From NCBI GenBank assembly GCA_026003215.1, contig BPGV01000001.1, positions 1,765,729-1,829,728 on the forward strand: a stretch of DNA of 64,000 bases, written 5' to 3'. Made by a program: the position numbers and the translations under genes. Positions 49,461-57,934 of the stretch are shown in pieces. Every line of letters starts with the position of its first letter. Positions within the stretch are counted from its first letter, which is position 1. A model generated the notes under the pieces. That model was not told the origin of the DNA, did not search any database, and saw only the letters and a list, made by a program, of their open reading frames with translations. The DNA is from Bacteroidia bacterium (lineage in GTDB: Bacteria; Bacteroidota; Bacteroidia; SpSt-205).

Positions 49461-50449
49461 GCCGGGTCCTCACCGGCATCCAGAGCTCCGGAAAGCCGCA
49501 CTTAGGGAACCTGCTGGGCGCTATCTTGCCCGCCATCGAGCTGGCTAACGCACAAAGTGCGCCGGCTTTTCTTTTTATAGCGGACTTGCATGCCCTCACC
49601 ACTATCCGAGACCCCGCCCAGCTCCAAGAAAACACCTACGCCGTAGCAGCTACGTGGCTGGCTTGCGGATTAGACCCCGAGCGGCATGTATTTTTCCGCC
49701 AATCGGATGTCCCCGAAGTCACTGAGCTAACGTGGTATTTAGGCTGCCTGGCCCCGTATCCCATGCTGGCCAATGCCCACTCCTTTAAAGAAAAAGCCGA
49801 ACGCCTCGCCGAAGTCTCCGCCGGGCTTTTTACCTACCCCGTCCTCATGGCAGCCGATATTCTTTTGTATCAAGCTGACTTGGTGCCGGTAGGAAAGGAC
49901 CAAAAGCAGCACCTGGAGATGACGCGGGATTTAGCGGGGGCCTTCAATCGCACGTATGGAGAGACCTTCAAGCTGCCCGAGCCCGTCTTCCGAGAGGAAG
50001 TGATGGTGCTGCCGGGCATAGATGGCCGTAAGATGAGCAAAAGCTACGGAAACACCTTAGATGTGCTGGGCGATTTGGAGACCTTACATAAACGGGTGAA
50101 GCGCATCGTTACGGATCCTACCCCGGTAGAGGCTCCCAAAGATCCCCAAAAGTGTATTGTATTTCAGCTGTATTCGGTGGTGGCGCCGCCGGAAGCGGTG
50201 GAAGAGATGCGCCAGCGGTACTTAGCTGGGGGATATGGCTACGGCCAAGCCAAAGAAGCCCTCTTTGAAGCCCTCAAGACGCGCTTTGCGGCGCAGCGGG
50301 AGGCCTACCTGCACTGGTCCCAAGACCGAGTAGCGTTAGAAAAGGTGCTACAGCAGGGAGCAGCGAAGGCCCGTGCCGAAGCCCAAAAGACCCTCTCCGA
50401 GGTACGCCGAAAAGTGGGGGTTCGGCCGGTGGCTGTGTCTTTTTCCTAA
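49457..50449 (+). CDS. trpS: Tryptophan--tRNA ligase
   Basis: 330 residues, standard length. Class I synthetase charging tRNA-Trp. Seen: [21 protein letters not shown] with the HIGH-like [31 protein letters not shown], and the KMSKS loop as [10 protein letters not shown] near residue 195. The start ATG overlaps the bTHX stop (ATGA), which settles 49457 and indicates translational coupling to bTHX. ABM-domain gene follows after 2 bases. Confidence 0.97.
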   Translation: MSRVLTGIQSSGKPHLGNLLGAILPAIELANAQSAPAFLFIADLHALTTIRDPAQLQENTYAVAATWLACGLDPERHVFFRQSDVPEVTELTWYLGCLAPYPMLANAHSFKEKAERLAEVSAGLFTYPVLMAADILLYQADLVPVGKDQKQHLEMTRDLAGAFNRTYGETFKLPEPVFREEVMVLPGIDGRKMSKSYGNTLDVLGDLETLHKRVKRIVTDPTPVEAPKDPQKCIVFQLYSVVAPPEAVEEMRQRYLAGGYGYGQAKEALFEALKTRFAAQREAYLHWSQDRVALEKVLQQGAAKARAEAQKTLSEVRRKVGVRPVAVSFS

Positions 50450-50451
50450 GG

Positions 50452-50751
50452 ATGCCTATCTGGCGCTGGGTACAAATGCCTATTCAGGCGGAGCACGCGG
50501 CCCAAGCCGAAGCGGCTCTCCTAACGCAGGCCCCACATACCCGGGCCTTTCCCGGCTGCCTTGCGCTTCGCTTGTACCGAGAAGAAAGCCCAGAAGGCCC
50601 CACCTTCTACTCCCTAAGCGCCTGGGAAAGCCCGGAAGCCCTGGAGAAGTACCGCAATAGTGCCCTTTTTCGGGCTTTTTGGGCCAAACTCAAGCCGCTT
50701 TTCCGCGAAGCGGCCCAAGCCCATACCCTCGCCGAGATAGGCTGCTTCTGA
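50452..50751 (+). CDS. ABM-domain protein (putative quinol monooxygenase family)
   Basis: 99 residues with the dimeric ferredoxin-like pattern of the antibiotic biosynthesis monooxygenase family: an initial strand (WRWVQMPIQ), a helix with AEAALLTQAP, GCLALRLYREES, then FYSLSAWESPEALEKYRNSALF-type strand and helix. Members range from quinol monooxygenases to heme-degrading enzymes and small sensors; the substrate cannot be assigned here. Likely co-transcribed with trpS. Confidence 0.78.
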   Translation: MPIWRWVQMPIQAEHAAQAEAALLTQAPHTRAFPGCLALRLYREESPEGPTFYSLSAWESPEALEKYRNSALFRAFWAKLKPLFREAAQAHTLAEIGCF

Positions 50752-50756
50752 GACCT

Positions 50757-50764
50757 TATCTTTG
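50757..50764 (+). promoter_or_regulatory. -7 box TATCTTTG for ffh
   Basis: Exact TAnnTTTG, 6 bases before ATG 50771; it decides the start over the codon at 50762. Confidence 0.75.
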
Positions 50765-50770
50765 CCGAGT

Positions 50771-52108
50771 ATGTTTGAGGCGATAGCCGAACGCCTGACT
50801 CAGACCTTTCGGAGCTTGGCGGGTAAGGCCCGTATCACCGAGGCCAATATCGCTGACGCCGTCAAAGAAGTCCGACGCGCCCTCCTGGAAGCCGACGTCA
50901 GCTACAAAATCGCCAAAGACTTCACCGAAAAGGTCAAAGAACAGGCCTTAGGCCAAGAAGTCATCAAGTCTATCACCCCAGCCCAGCTCTTTGTCAAGAT
51001 ACTCTATGATGAACTGGTAAAACTTTTAGGAGAGAAGCAAGAGCCCCTTCGTTTTGCGCCTGTACCCCCCACGGTGTATATGATTGTAGGGCTCAATGGG
51101 GCGGGGAAAACCACTTTTTCGGCCAAGTTGGCCCTTTATCTAAAAAAACAAGGACGGGCTCCTTTCTTAGTAGCGGCAGATATTTATCGGCCGGCGGCGA
51201 TGGAGCAGCTCGCCGTTTTAGCTGAAAAAATAGAGGTTCCTTATTATCGGGAGGAAGGGGCTACGGATGCGGTAGCCCTGGTACAACGGGGCTTAGCGGC
51301 CGCTAAACAGCAGGCCCGTGAAGTGGTCATCATAGACACCGCCGGCCGCCAAACCCCCGATACCGACCTGATGGCAGAGCTGCACCGCATGGAAGCCGCC
51401 CTCAAACCTACCGAGGTGCTCTTGGTCTTGGACGCTATGACCGGACAGGATGCCGTTACCACCGCCACAGCCTTCCAACAAGCCGTGTCGGTCTCGGGCT
51501 TCATCCTCTCTAAGATGGATGGGGATGCTCGGGGAGGGGCCGCGCTTTCCCTACGAGCTGCCACCGGCCTCCCTATCAAGTTTATCGGCACTGGCGAAAA
51601 ACCCGAGGACTTAGACCCCTTTTATCCCGACCGTATCGCCAGCCGCATTTTAGGCATGGGCGATATTGTCTCCTTTGTCGAACGCGCACAAGCCCAATAC
51701 GACGCCGAAAAAGCCAAAAAACTCCAAGAAAAGCTCCAAAAAAATAAGTTTGACTTAGAAGACATGCTGGACCAGCTGCGCACCCTCCGCAAAATGGGCA
51801 ATATCAAAGACCTTTTAGCGATGATACCGGGCTTCTCCCAGATGAAGGACTTGGAGATTGACGAAAAGACCTTCAAGCACATAGAGGCGATTATACTCTC
51901 TATGACGCCGGAGGAGCGGCGCAATCCCGCTATCATCAACGGCTCGCGGCGCCGCCGTATTGCGGCGGGCAGTGGTACTTCTATCCAGCAGGTGAATCAG
52001 CTCCTGCGGGAGTTTGAGCAGATGCGTAAGCTCCTGCGCAGTGTAAATAAGCTTCAAGCGCAGGGGCGAGACCCGCGCCAAGCCCACCCGCTATTTCGGC
52101 GCAAATGA
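50771..52108 (+). CDS. ffh: Signal recognition particle protein Ffh
   Basis: 445 residues from ATG 50771 (MFEAIAERLTQTF). GTPase that, with 4.5S RNA, targets nascent membrane proteins to FtsY. Seen: N domain; G domain with MIVGLNGAGKTTFSAK (P-loop, Gly-Ala-Gly where Gly-Ser-Gly is usual), DIYRPAAMEQL, VVIIDTAGRQ, SKMDGDARGG and FIGTGEKPEDLDPF; M domain from about residue 325 with MKDLEIDEK, MTPEERRNP and the RNA-binding SRRRRIAAGSGTSIQQVNQLL. accC overlaps its end by 4 bases. The ffs RNA gene is not seen in the window. Confidence 0.97.
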   Translation: MFEAIAERLTQTFRSLAGKARITEANIADAVKEVRRALLEADVSYKIAKDFTEKVKEQALGQEVIKSITPAQLFVKILYDELVKLLGEKQEPLRFAPVPPTVYMIVGLNGAGKTTFSAKLALYLKKQGRAPFLVAADIYRPAAMEQLAVLAEKIEVPYYREEGATDAVALVQRGLAAAKQQAREVVIIDTAGRQTPDTDLMAELHRMEAALKPTEVLLVLDAMTGQDAVTTATAFQQAVSVSGFILSKMDGDARGGAALSLRAATGLPIKFIGTGEKPEDLDPFYPDRIASRILGMGDIVSFVERAQAQYDAEKAKKLQEKLQKNKFDLEDMLDQLRTLRKMGNIKDLLAMIPGFSQMKDLEIDEKTFKHIEAIILSMTPEERRNPAIINGSRRRRIAAGSGTSIQQVNQLLREFEQMRKLLRSVNKLQAQGRDPRQAHPLFRRK

Positions 52109-53553
52109 GCCGGCCTATCCGTAAGCTCCTCGTGGCTAACCGAGGAGAGATAGCGTGTCGTATCCAACGCACGGCCCAGCGCCTGGGCATACGCACCGTG
52201 GCCGTCTATAGCGAAGCCGACCGCTATGCTCCCCACGTAGAGATGGCTGATGAGCGGTACTTCTTAGGAGGGAATGTCCCAGCCGAGAGCTACCTCAACA
52301 TCCCGAAACTCATCCAAGCAGCGCAAGCTACGGGCGCAGACGCTATCCATCCCGGGTATGGCTTCCTCTCAGAAAACCCGGCCTTTGCTCGGGCGGTGCG
52401 TGAGGCCGGACGGATTTTTGTGGGCCCTTCGCCCGAGGCCATGGAGAAGCTGGGCAATAAAGTCACCGCTAAGACCTTAGCGCGAGAAGTAGGAGTGCCG
52501 TTGGTGCCGGGGACAGCCCATGCCGTCCAAGATGGCGAAGCCCTCCAAGCTGCCCGACAGATAGGCTTCCCGCTCCTCATCAAGGCGGCAGCTGGCGGCG
52601 GCGGAAAAGGCATGCGCAAGGTCCTCCACGAAGCCGACTTCTTAGAAGCGCTCGCTCGCGCCCGCAGCGAAGCCCAAGCCGCCTTCGGTGACCCCAGCGT
52701 CTTCCTCGAAAAGTATATAGAAAAGCCCCGCCATGTGGAAATGCAGGTTTTCGCTGACTTGCATGGGAATGCCGTGTATCTTTTTGAGCGAGAGTGTTCT
52801 ATCCAGCGTCGCCACCAAAAAGTGATAGAAGAAGCCCCGGCGCCCCATCTCAGCGAAAAGACGCGCCAGGCCATGGGAGAGGCTGCCCTCCGCCTCGTGC
52901 GGGCAGCAGGCTATACCCAAGCTGGCACCGTGGAGTTTATCGTGGATGGAGAGGAAAACTTCTACTTCTTAGAGGTTAATACCCGGCTGCAGGTGGAGCA
53001 TCCGGTTACGGAGAGCATTACGGGACTGGATTTGGTGGAGTGGCAGCTGCGCGTGGCGCAAGGGGAGCCCTTGCCCCTGCCCCAAGAAGGCATCATTCGG
53101 CAAGGTCATGCCATAGAAGCCCGCGTGTATGCCGAAGACCCGCGGGCCGGCTTCTTGCCCAGCACGGGCCTCCTCAAAGTATATAGGCCCCCTAACCTCC
53201 CCGGCGTGCGGGTAGATAACGGCTACGAAGAGGGTCAGTCCGTGCCCCTCTTTTATGACCCGCTCCTGGCCAAAGTCATCGCTTGGGGACCCGACCGCCA
53301 AAGCGCCATTGAACGGCTGGATGCCGCCTTGGCGGAGTTTGCCATAGTCGGGGTGGAGACCACCATAGACTTTATTCGGTTTGTCCTCAAACATCCCACT
53401 TTCCGGGCAGGACAGACCCACACACACTTTGTAGAAGAGCACTTCCGCCCCGAACTCTTAGATGCGGAACCCCTCACCCCCGAGGAAGAAACCGCTATCC
53501 ATGCCCTCATAACCTGGATAGCCCACAGCTGGTACGGCAAAGAAGTGCTGTGA
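52105..53553 (+). CDS. accC: Biotin carboxylase subunit of acetyl-CoA carboxylase
   Basis: 482 residues with no biotin-carrier domain. It carboxylates biotin on AccB using ATP and bicarbonate. Seen: KLLVANRGEIACRI, IHPGYGFLSENPAFA, the ATP-grasp glycine loop KAAAGGGGKGMR near residue 165, ECSIQRRHQKVIEEAPAP, and EVNTRLQVEHPVTE near 290. About 30 residues longer than E. coli AccC at the C-terminus, as in propionyl/acyl-CoA carboxylase BC subunits of Bacteroidota, so acyl-CoA carboxylase is an alternative. accB is not adjacent. Confidence 0.92.
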   Translation: MSRPIRKLLVANRGEIACRIQRTAQRLGIRTVAVYSEADRYAPHVEMADERYFLGGNVPAESYLNIPKLIQAAQATGADAIHPGYGFLSENPAFARAVREAGRIFVGPSPEAMEKLGNKVTAKTLAREVGVPLVPGTAHAVQDGEALQAARQIGFPLLIKAAAGGGGKGMRKVLHEADFLEALARARSEAQAAFGDPSVFLEKYIEKPRHVEMQVFADLHGNAVYLFERECSIQRRHQKVIEEAPAPHLSEKTRQAMGEAALRLVRAAGYTQAGTVEFIVDGEENFYFLEVNTRLQVEHPVTESITGLDLVEWQLRVAQGEPLPLPQEGIIRQGHAIEARVYAEDPRAGFLPSTGLLKVYRPPNLPGVRVDNGYEEGQSVPLFYDPLLAKVIAWGPDRQSAIERLDAALAEFAIVGVETTIDFIRFVLKHPTFRAGQTHTHFVEEHFRPELLDAEPLTPEEETAIHALITWIAHSWYGKEVL

Positions 53554-53561
53554 AGATTTTG

Positions 53562-53569
53562 TTTCTTTG
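53562..53569 (+). promoter_or_regulatory. Near-consensus -7 box TTTCTTTG for nfu
   Basis: One mismatch to TAnnTTTG, 3 bases before ATG 53573, in the gap after accC. Confidence 0.4.
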
Positions 53570-53572
53570 ATT

Positions 53573-54109
53573 ATGCTCATCTACACGGAAATCACCCCCA
53601 ATCCCCATAGCTTGAAGTTTGTGGTGCCGCCGGAGACGCCCCTGTTGGATAGGGGCACGTGGGAGCTTACGGCGCCGACTCCCTATGACCCGCCGCTGGT
53701 ACAAGCGCTCTGGGCTATTCCTGGGGTGCAAGCCCTCTTTTTTACGCGGGGCTTCCTCACCGTCACGCGCACAGAAAACACCGCCTGGCAAGAGCTTATC
53801 CCCAAAGTCAAAGAAGTTTTGCGTACGTACTTACCGGCTGGCCCCCTGACTAACCCCAACGCTCCCACTACCTCTACCGCCGAAGGCGTGGAAAAGCAAA
53901 TCCAGCAAATCATTGAGGAGTACATCCGGCCGGGGATAGCGATGGATGGCGGGGATGTAGAATATGTAGGGTTTGCGGATGGAGTGGTGCGACTGCGTCT
54001 GCAAGGGAGCTGTTCGGGCTGCCCTTCCAGTCTGTTTACCCTCAAAGCGGGGATTGAAGCGCTCCTTACCCGCATGGTGCCCGAAGTCAAAGCCGTGGAA
54101 GCCGAGTGA
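53573..54109 (+). CDS. Nfu-type iron-sulfur cluster carrier
   Basis: 178 residues from ATG 53573 (MLIYTEITPNPHSLKF), a start that matches the Nfu N-terminal domain; TTG 53567 lies in the putative promoter. The N-terminal Nfu domain (about 1-90: PNPHSLKFVV, IPGVQALFFTRGFLTV) is followed by a NifU-like C-terminal domain with the cluster-binding CxxC in GSCSGCPSSLFTLKAG near residue 150 and IRPGIAMDGGDVEYVGF before it. It delivers 4Fe-4S clusters to apoproteins. murF begins inside its stop. Confidence 0.93.
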   Translation: MLIYTEITPNPHSLKFVVPPETPLLDRGTWELTAPTPYDPPLVQALWAIPGVQALFFTRGFLTVTRTENTAWQELIPKVKEVLRTYLPAGPLTNPNAPTTSTAEGVEKQIQQIIEEYIRPGIAMDGGDVEYVGFADGVVRLRLQGSCSGCPSSLFTLKAGIEALLTRMVPEVKAVEAE

Positions 54110-55446
54110 GCTTAGCTTTTGTAGGGGAGCTCCTTCTGAGCGGGGCAGGGGCCAGCGTAGATACGCGTACACTTCGGCCAGGGGAGGTGTTTTTTGCGCT
54201 GCCGGGCCGCAGCCGGCATGGGGCCGAGTTTGCTGAAGAGGCCTGGCAAAAAGGCGCCTCCGCTATCGTGCTTCCCCAAGGCTATCCATCGCCCTCGGGT
54301 ATCCCCTCCGAGCACATAGCGTTTCACCCCGACCCGCTGCGCTGGCTCGGAGAAATCGCCGCCGAATATCGCCGTCGCTTTTCCTTGCCTGTCGTGGCCG
54401 TAGGTGGATCCAACGGCAAAACCACCACTAAGGCCCTTATCGGCCACCTCTTGGGAAGCATCGCCCCGACTTTAGGCAGCCCCAAAAGCTGGAATAACGC
54501 CATCGGCCTGCCCCTCACCCTCCTGCGGCTTAAGCCTTCCCATGCCTATGCTGTGGTGGAGATAGGCGATAATGCCCCCGGCGAAGTGCGCCTCCTTGCC
54601 CAGATTGCCGACCCTACCCTCGCCGTGATTACCAACATAGGCGAGGACCACCTGGCAGGCTACGGCTCCCTCCAAAAAAACCTGGACACCAAGTGGGAAC
54701 TCGCCGAGTACCTGGTTCAGAAACAGAGCGGCCAGCTCCTCCTCAATAGCGAAGATGCCCTCCTGTGCAGTAAGCCCCTGCCGGAGGGGATAGCCGTAGC
54801 TTATTTTGGCAATGGTCCTGGGAGCTTGGCGGAGGGCACTTGGACGCCCTTAGGGTGGGACTGCTCGCGGGTGACAGGGTATGTAGCGGGAACTCCTTTT
54901 TCCGTAGAAGTGCCCTTGTGGGGCAGCTATAACCGCCTGAATGTCCTGGCCGCGTTGGCCGTAGTACATCTTTTGGGAGTGCCCTGGGATAAGGCAATGG
55001 AAGGGCTTCGGTCTTTTCAGCCGGAGGCGTACCGTTCCGAGGTGCGTTGGGCCCCCAGCGGCCAAATCCAAATAGTAGAAGCCTACAATGCCAACCCATC
55101 TTCCCTGCGGGTGAGCTTGTCGGCGCTATGGGAGACCTTGCCAGCAGGCCAAAAAGCCGCCCTTGTACTGGGGCAAATGGAAGAACTCGGCGAGTATGCC
55201 CTCCCAGCCCACAAAGCTGCCATAGAAGCTTTACGCCCGGAGGCCTCCCGCATAGCGGGTGTGGCGTTCGTAGGGCCGCTCTGGGAAGCGGCTTCTCCGC
55301 CCGGGTTACCTTTTCCACACGCCTTCTATCCCTCTGTAGAAGCCCTCAAAGCCTCCTTGCCCGCATGGCTGGGGCAAGCCCCCGTGCTCTACCTTAAGGG
55401 TTCTCGGGCGCAAGCGCTGGAAACCCTCCTTCCCAGCCTCGCCTGA
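54106..55446 (+). CDS. murF: UDP-MurNAc-tripeptide--D-Ala-D-Ala ligase
   Basis: 446 residues from GTG 54106, overlapping nfu by 4 bases. It adds D-Ala-D-Ala in peptidoglycan precursor synthesis. Seen: an N-terminal UDP-binding part with SVDTRTLRPGEVFFALPG, the ATP-binding VVAVGGSNGKTTTKALIGHLL near residue 105 (GGSNGKTT, a variant of G-T/S-NGKT), NNAIGLPLTLL, EIGDNAPGEV, NIGEDHLAGYGSLQ, and the C-terminal YNANPSSLRVSL and LGQMEELGEYA. Standard Mur ligase order. Confidence 0.95.
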   Translation: MSLAFVGELLLSGAGASVDTRTLRPGEVFFALPGRSRHGAEFAEEAWQKGASAIVLPQGYPSPSGIPSEHIAFHPDPLRWLGEIAAEYRRRFSLPVVAVGGSNGKTTTKALIGHLLGSIAPTLGSPKSWNNAIGLPLTLLRLKPSHAYAVVEIGDNAPGEVRLLAQIADPTLAVITNIGEDHLAGYGSLQKNLDTKWELAEYLVQKQSGQLLLNSEDALLCSKPLPEGIAVAYFGNGPGSLAEGTWTPLGWDCSRVTGYVAGTPFSVEVPLWGSYNRLNVLAALAVVHLLGVPWDKAMEGLRSFQPEAYRSEVRWAPSGQIQIVEAYNANPSSLRVSLSALWETLPAGQKAALVLGQMEELGEYALPAHKAAIEALRPEASRIAGVAFVGPLWEAASPPGLPFPHAFYPSVEALKASLPAWLGQAPVLYLKGSRAQALETLLPSLA

Positions 55447-55457
55447 GACTTTTGCCG

Positions 55458-55465
55458 TACTTTTG
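55458..55465 (+). promoter_or_regulatory. -7 box TACTTTTG for mazG
   Basis: Exact TAnnTTTG, 4 bases before the GTG at 55470; this argues against the track start TTG 55452. Confidence 0.6.
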
Positions 55466-55469
55466 GCTT

Positions 55470-56228
55470 GTGGAGGCTTTTTCGCGGCTGCGGGCTATCG
55501 TGGCTGAACTGCGCCAAAAATGCCCTTGGGACCGCGCCCAAACTTTTGACAGTTTGGCGCCCCTCACCTGGGAAGAAGTAGCCGAACTCTTAGAGGCGAT
55601 TGAACGCCGAGACCCCGCCGACATTACCGAAGAACTCGGCGATGTGCTCCTGCATGTCTTCTTTTATGCCCAGCTGGCCGAAGAAGCCGGCCTGACCCAC
55701 ATCCAAGAAGTGGCAGAACGCCTCATCCAGAAGCTCATAGCCCGCCATCCCCATGTATATGGCGAGGCGCAGGCTGGCGATGCCAAGGCCGTGATTGCCC
55801 GCTGGGAAAACCTCAAAAAAGCAGAAAAGCAGCGTAGCGCCCTTGCCGGCGTGCCCGAACGCTTACCCCCTCTTCTCCAAGCCTATCGCCTCCAAGAAAA
55901 AGCTGCTGCCTTGGGCTTTGACTGGGCAGACCCCGCCGCTCTCCTCCCTAAATTCCACGAAGAGATCGCCGAACTGGAAGAAGCTATCAGCCGTGAGGAT
56001 TATGCCGCTGCCGCGGCGGAGCTGGGCGATGTGCTCTTCGTGCTGGTGAATCTGGCTCGCCACCTGGGCCTCCATCCCGAAAAAGCCCTTCAAGCCACCA
56101 ATACCAAGTTTCGGCAGCGCTTCACTTGGATGGAGGCACAGCTTGCCGCACAAAACAAAGACCCACGCACATGTTCCTCCGACGAGCTGGAGTCGTACTG
56201 GCAAGCCTCCAAGGCTTACTATCCGTAA
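55470..56228 (+). CDS. mazG: Nucleoside triphosphate pyrophosphohydrolase MazG
   Basis: 252 residues from GTG 55470 (EAFSRLRAIVAELRQKCPWD). It hydrolyses NTPs and dNTPs to monophosphates. Two tandem all-alpha MazG domains: the first with CPWDRAQTFDSLAPLTWEEVAEL and EELGDVLLHVFFYAQLAEE (ExxE..ExxD metal motif), the second near residues 150-215 with FHEEIAELEEAI and AELGDVLFVLVNLARHLG. NTKFRQRF and the C-terminus match the family. Its end overlaps the following gene by 58 bases in another frame. Confidence 0.95.
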   Translation: MEAFSRLRAIVAELRQKCPWDRAQTFDSLAPLTWEEVAELLEAIERRDPADITEELGDVLLHVFFYAQLAEEAGLTHIQEVAERLIQKLIARHPHVYGEAQAGDAKAVIARWENLKKAEKQRSALAGVPERLPPLLQAYRLQEKAAALGFDWADPAALLPKFHEEIAELEEAISREDYAAAAAELGDVLFVLVNLARHLGLHPEKALQATNTKFRQRFTWMEAQLAAQNKDPRTCSSDELESYWQASKAYYP

Positions 56229-57217
56229 AGGGTCAAGCCTGGGATACTACCTTGGCTTTGCCCGGCTGCGAAGGTTTGGCCACCGACGGAGGCTACCTCT
56301 GGGCGTTTTCTTACGACCGCCGCGCCGCAATAGAAGATACCGCTATAACGGGGCACCTCTACCGCCTAAGCGCAGGGGAAGAAACCCCTTTCATCCGAGA
56401 AGTGACTCCTGACGGACGCTGGCATCCTTTTGGCTTAGCGTATCGGGCGCCATACGTGTGGTTCCTCAACGGCCCCAAGGCTCGCCCCACTCAGGTATGG
56501 CGTTTTACGTGGGACGGGGAAAAGCTCTCCGAGCCCAGGGTATGGCAGGACCGACGGTTTGTCTCCCTCCAAGCGATATGTCCCACGGGTCCTGAGCGCT
56601 TTTTTGTGGCTAATGACCGAAGCCACCGCGCCCGCTGGCACCTTGTAGCGGGTTTCTTTCTGCGCAGGGTGCACAGTACGGTATTTCTCTGCGAAGGCGA
56701 CTCCTGCTGGCCCGTTGCGGGACGCATCCCGTATGCCAGTGGGCTGGCCTATAGCGCCTCTCAGCAGCGCCTCCTGGTGTCGGTGGCTTTCCGGAAAGCC
56801 CTCTGGGTATATGAAGAGACGGAAGCAGCGCCGAACCTGCGGTATGTGCGCCGCGTTCGCCTACCGGGCTATCCCGACAATATCACAGCGCTAAACGATA
56901 CCCTCTTTTGGGTAGTATGTCATCGGCGCCTTACTGCCTGGGCCAGAAGCTTGGCTTTCGGTGGGAAGCGCAGCCGCTGGCTTATCGTGGCGGTGCAGGC
57001 CCAGCCCGATGGAAACTTCCGCGTACAGACGCTTTACGCAGCGCCTAAAGGATACGCCACAGCCAGTATAGCCCTGCCTATTGGCCCCTATGTGTATGTA
57101 GGCAGCCTCTTTGAACCCTATCTCTTGCGCTTCAAGGCAGCGGAAGCCATCCCACCACACGCCCTGCCGCCCAATACAAGCGCTGCTCCCGCACCCACAC
57201 CGCCTGCGGCGCGGTAG
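56171..57217 (+). CDS. Exported SMP-30/strictosidine-synthase-like beta-propeller protein
   Basis: 348 residues from ATG 56171, chosen for the signal peptide FLRRAGVVLASLQGLLSVKGQA; it starts inside mazG. Propeller blades: LPGCEGLATDGGYLWAFSYD, QAICPTGPERFFVANDRS, YASGLAYSASQQRLLVSVAF, and LPGYPDNITALNDTLFWVV. The GYPDNI motif and blade order resemble arylesterase/SMP-30/strictosidine synthase-like proteins, which bind Ca and often hydrolyse lactones or esters. Enzyme activity is not shown by sequence. The 3' end overlaps the convergent NHL gene by 86 bases; the overlapped tail is low-complexity (AAPAPTPPAAR). Confidence 0.72.
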   Translation: MFLRRAGVVLASLQGLLSVKGQAWDTTLALPGCEGLATDGGYLWAFSYDRRAAIEDTAITGHLYRLSAGEETPFIREVTPDGRWHPFGLAYRAPYVWFLNGPKARPTQVWRFTWDGEKLSEPRVWQDRRFVSLQAICPTGPERFFVANDRSHRARWHLVAGFFLRRVHSTVFLCEGDSCWPVAGRIPYASGLAYSASQQRLLVSVAFRKALWVYEETEAAPNLRYVRRVRLPGYPDNITALNDTLFWVVCHRRLTAWARSLAFGGKRSRWLIVAVQAQPDGNFRVQTLYAAPKGYATASIALPIGPYVYVGSLFEPYLLRFKAAEAIPPHALPPNTSAAPAPTPPAAR

Positions 57218-57932
57218 GGAAACGCAGCGGTAGCTCTTGCCCTTCCCTGCTGTACCACCACCCCACCGTATCCCGATAAAACACTGTTCCTGCGGCAAAC
57301 CCTGCTCCCCGGTCCATTCCCTCAGGAAAAGCCACTCCCTTCAAAAAATTGCCCCAGCTATCATACACCAAAATCTGCCGCTGCACCGTGTCGGTGATGA
57401 ACAGCTGGTCAGCTTCGGCATATAGGGCCGCTCCGCCGATTATCCGCCCCGGCCCAAATAGCTTCCCCCCAAAGCGTAGAAGCACCCGACCAAAAAAGTC
57501 TATTTTCACCACCTCCTGCGTCTCCCGCAGAAAAAGATATAACTCGCCGCCGCTCCCCACAGTCAGGAGCACCGGGTATCCCTGCGCTACCTCTGGCGGA
57601 AGCTGGCTATACAAAAGCTGCTGCAACCGCTGAAGGTTGGTTCCTAAGAGGGTTATCTTCTGCCCGCCAGCGTCTAATACATAAAGCTGCTGATTGCCTA
57701 TGGGGGCTATGCTGGTCACCGATAAAAAGCCTTCTTCGCCTGGGGCGCCGCCTATCCGCGTGAGGGAGTCGTAACGCGGCGCCCATACCTTGTACAAGGC
57801 GCGCTCGGGTTCCGACCACACGTACATGTGGTGTAACGCATCTACGGCAAAAAGGCTTACTGGAGCCGGTAGCGTTACCTGGCCTTGGGCCCAGAGGAGG
57901 CCGCTGCTTAGCCATACGCGCAGCCTGTACAT
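57132..57932 (-). CDS. Exported NHL-like beta-propeller protein
   Basis: 266 residues from ATG 57932; the track start at 58229 lies in the upstream gene. Short signal peptide MYRLRVWLSSGLLWAQG. Repeated propeller strands: LFAVDALHHMYVWSE, VTSIAPIGNQQLYVLDAGGQKI, LLTVGSGGELYLFLR, AALYAEADQLFITDTVQRQILVYD. NHL-type repeat protein, likely periplasmic or surface. No catalytic motif. It lies 2 bases after the beta-barrel gene on the same strand, suggesting a working pair. Its last 86 bases overlap the convergent propeller gene. Confidence 0.7.
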   Translation of the reverse strand: MYRLRVWLSSGLLWAQGQVTLPAPVSLFAVDALHHMYVWSEPERALYKVWAPRYDSLTRIGGAPGEEGFLSVTSIAPIGNQQLYVLDAGGQKITLLGTNLQRLQQLLYSQLPPEVAQGYPVLLTVGSGGELYLFLRETQEVVKIDFFGRVLLRFGGKLFGPGRIIGGAALYAEADQLFITDTVQRQILVYDSWGNFLKGVAFPEGMDRGAGFAAGTVFYRDTVGWWYSREGQELPLRFPTAPQAVWVREQRLYWAAGRVVGWLPLP

Positions 57933-57934
57933 GG

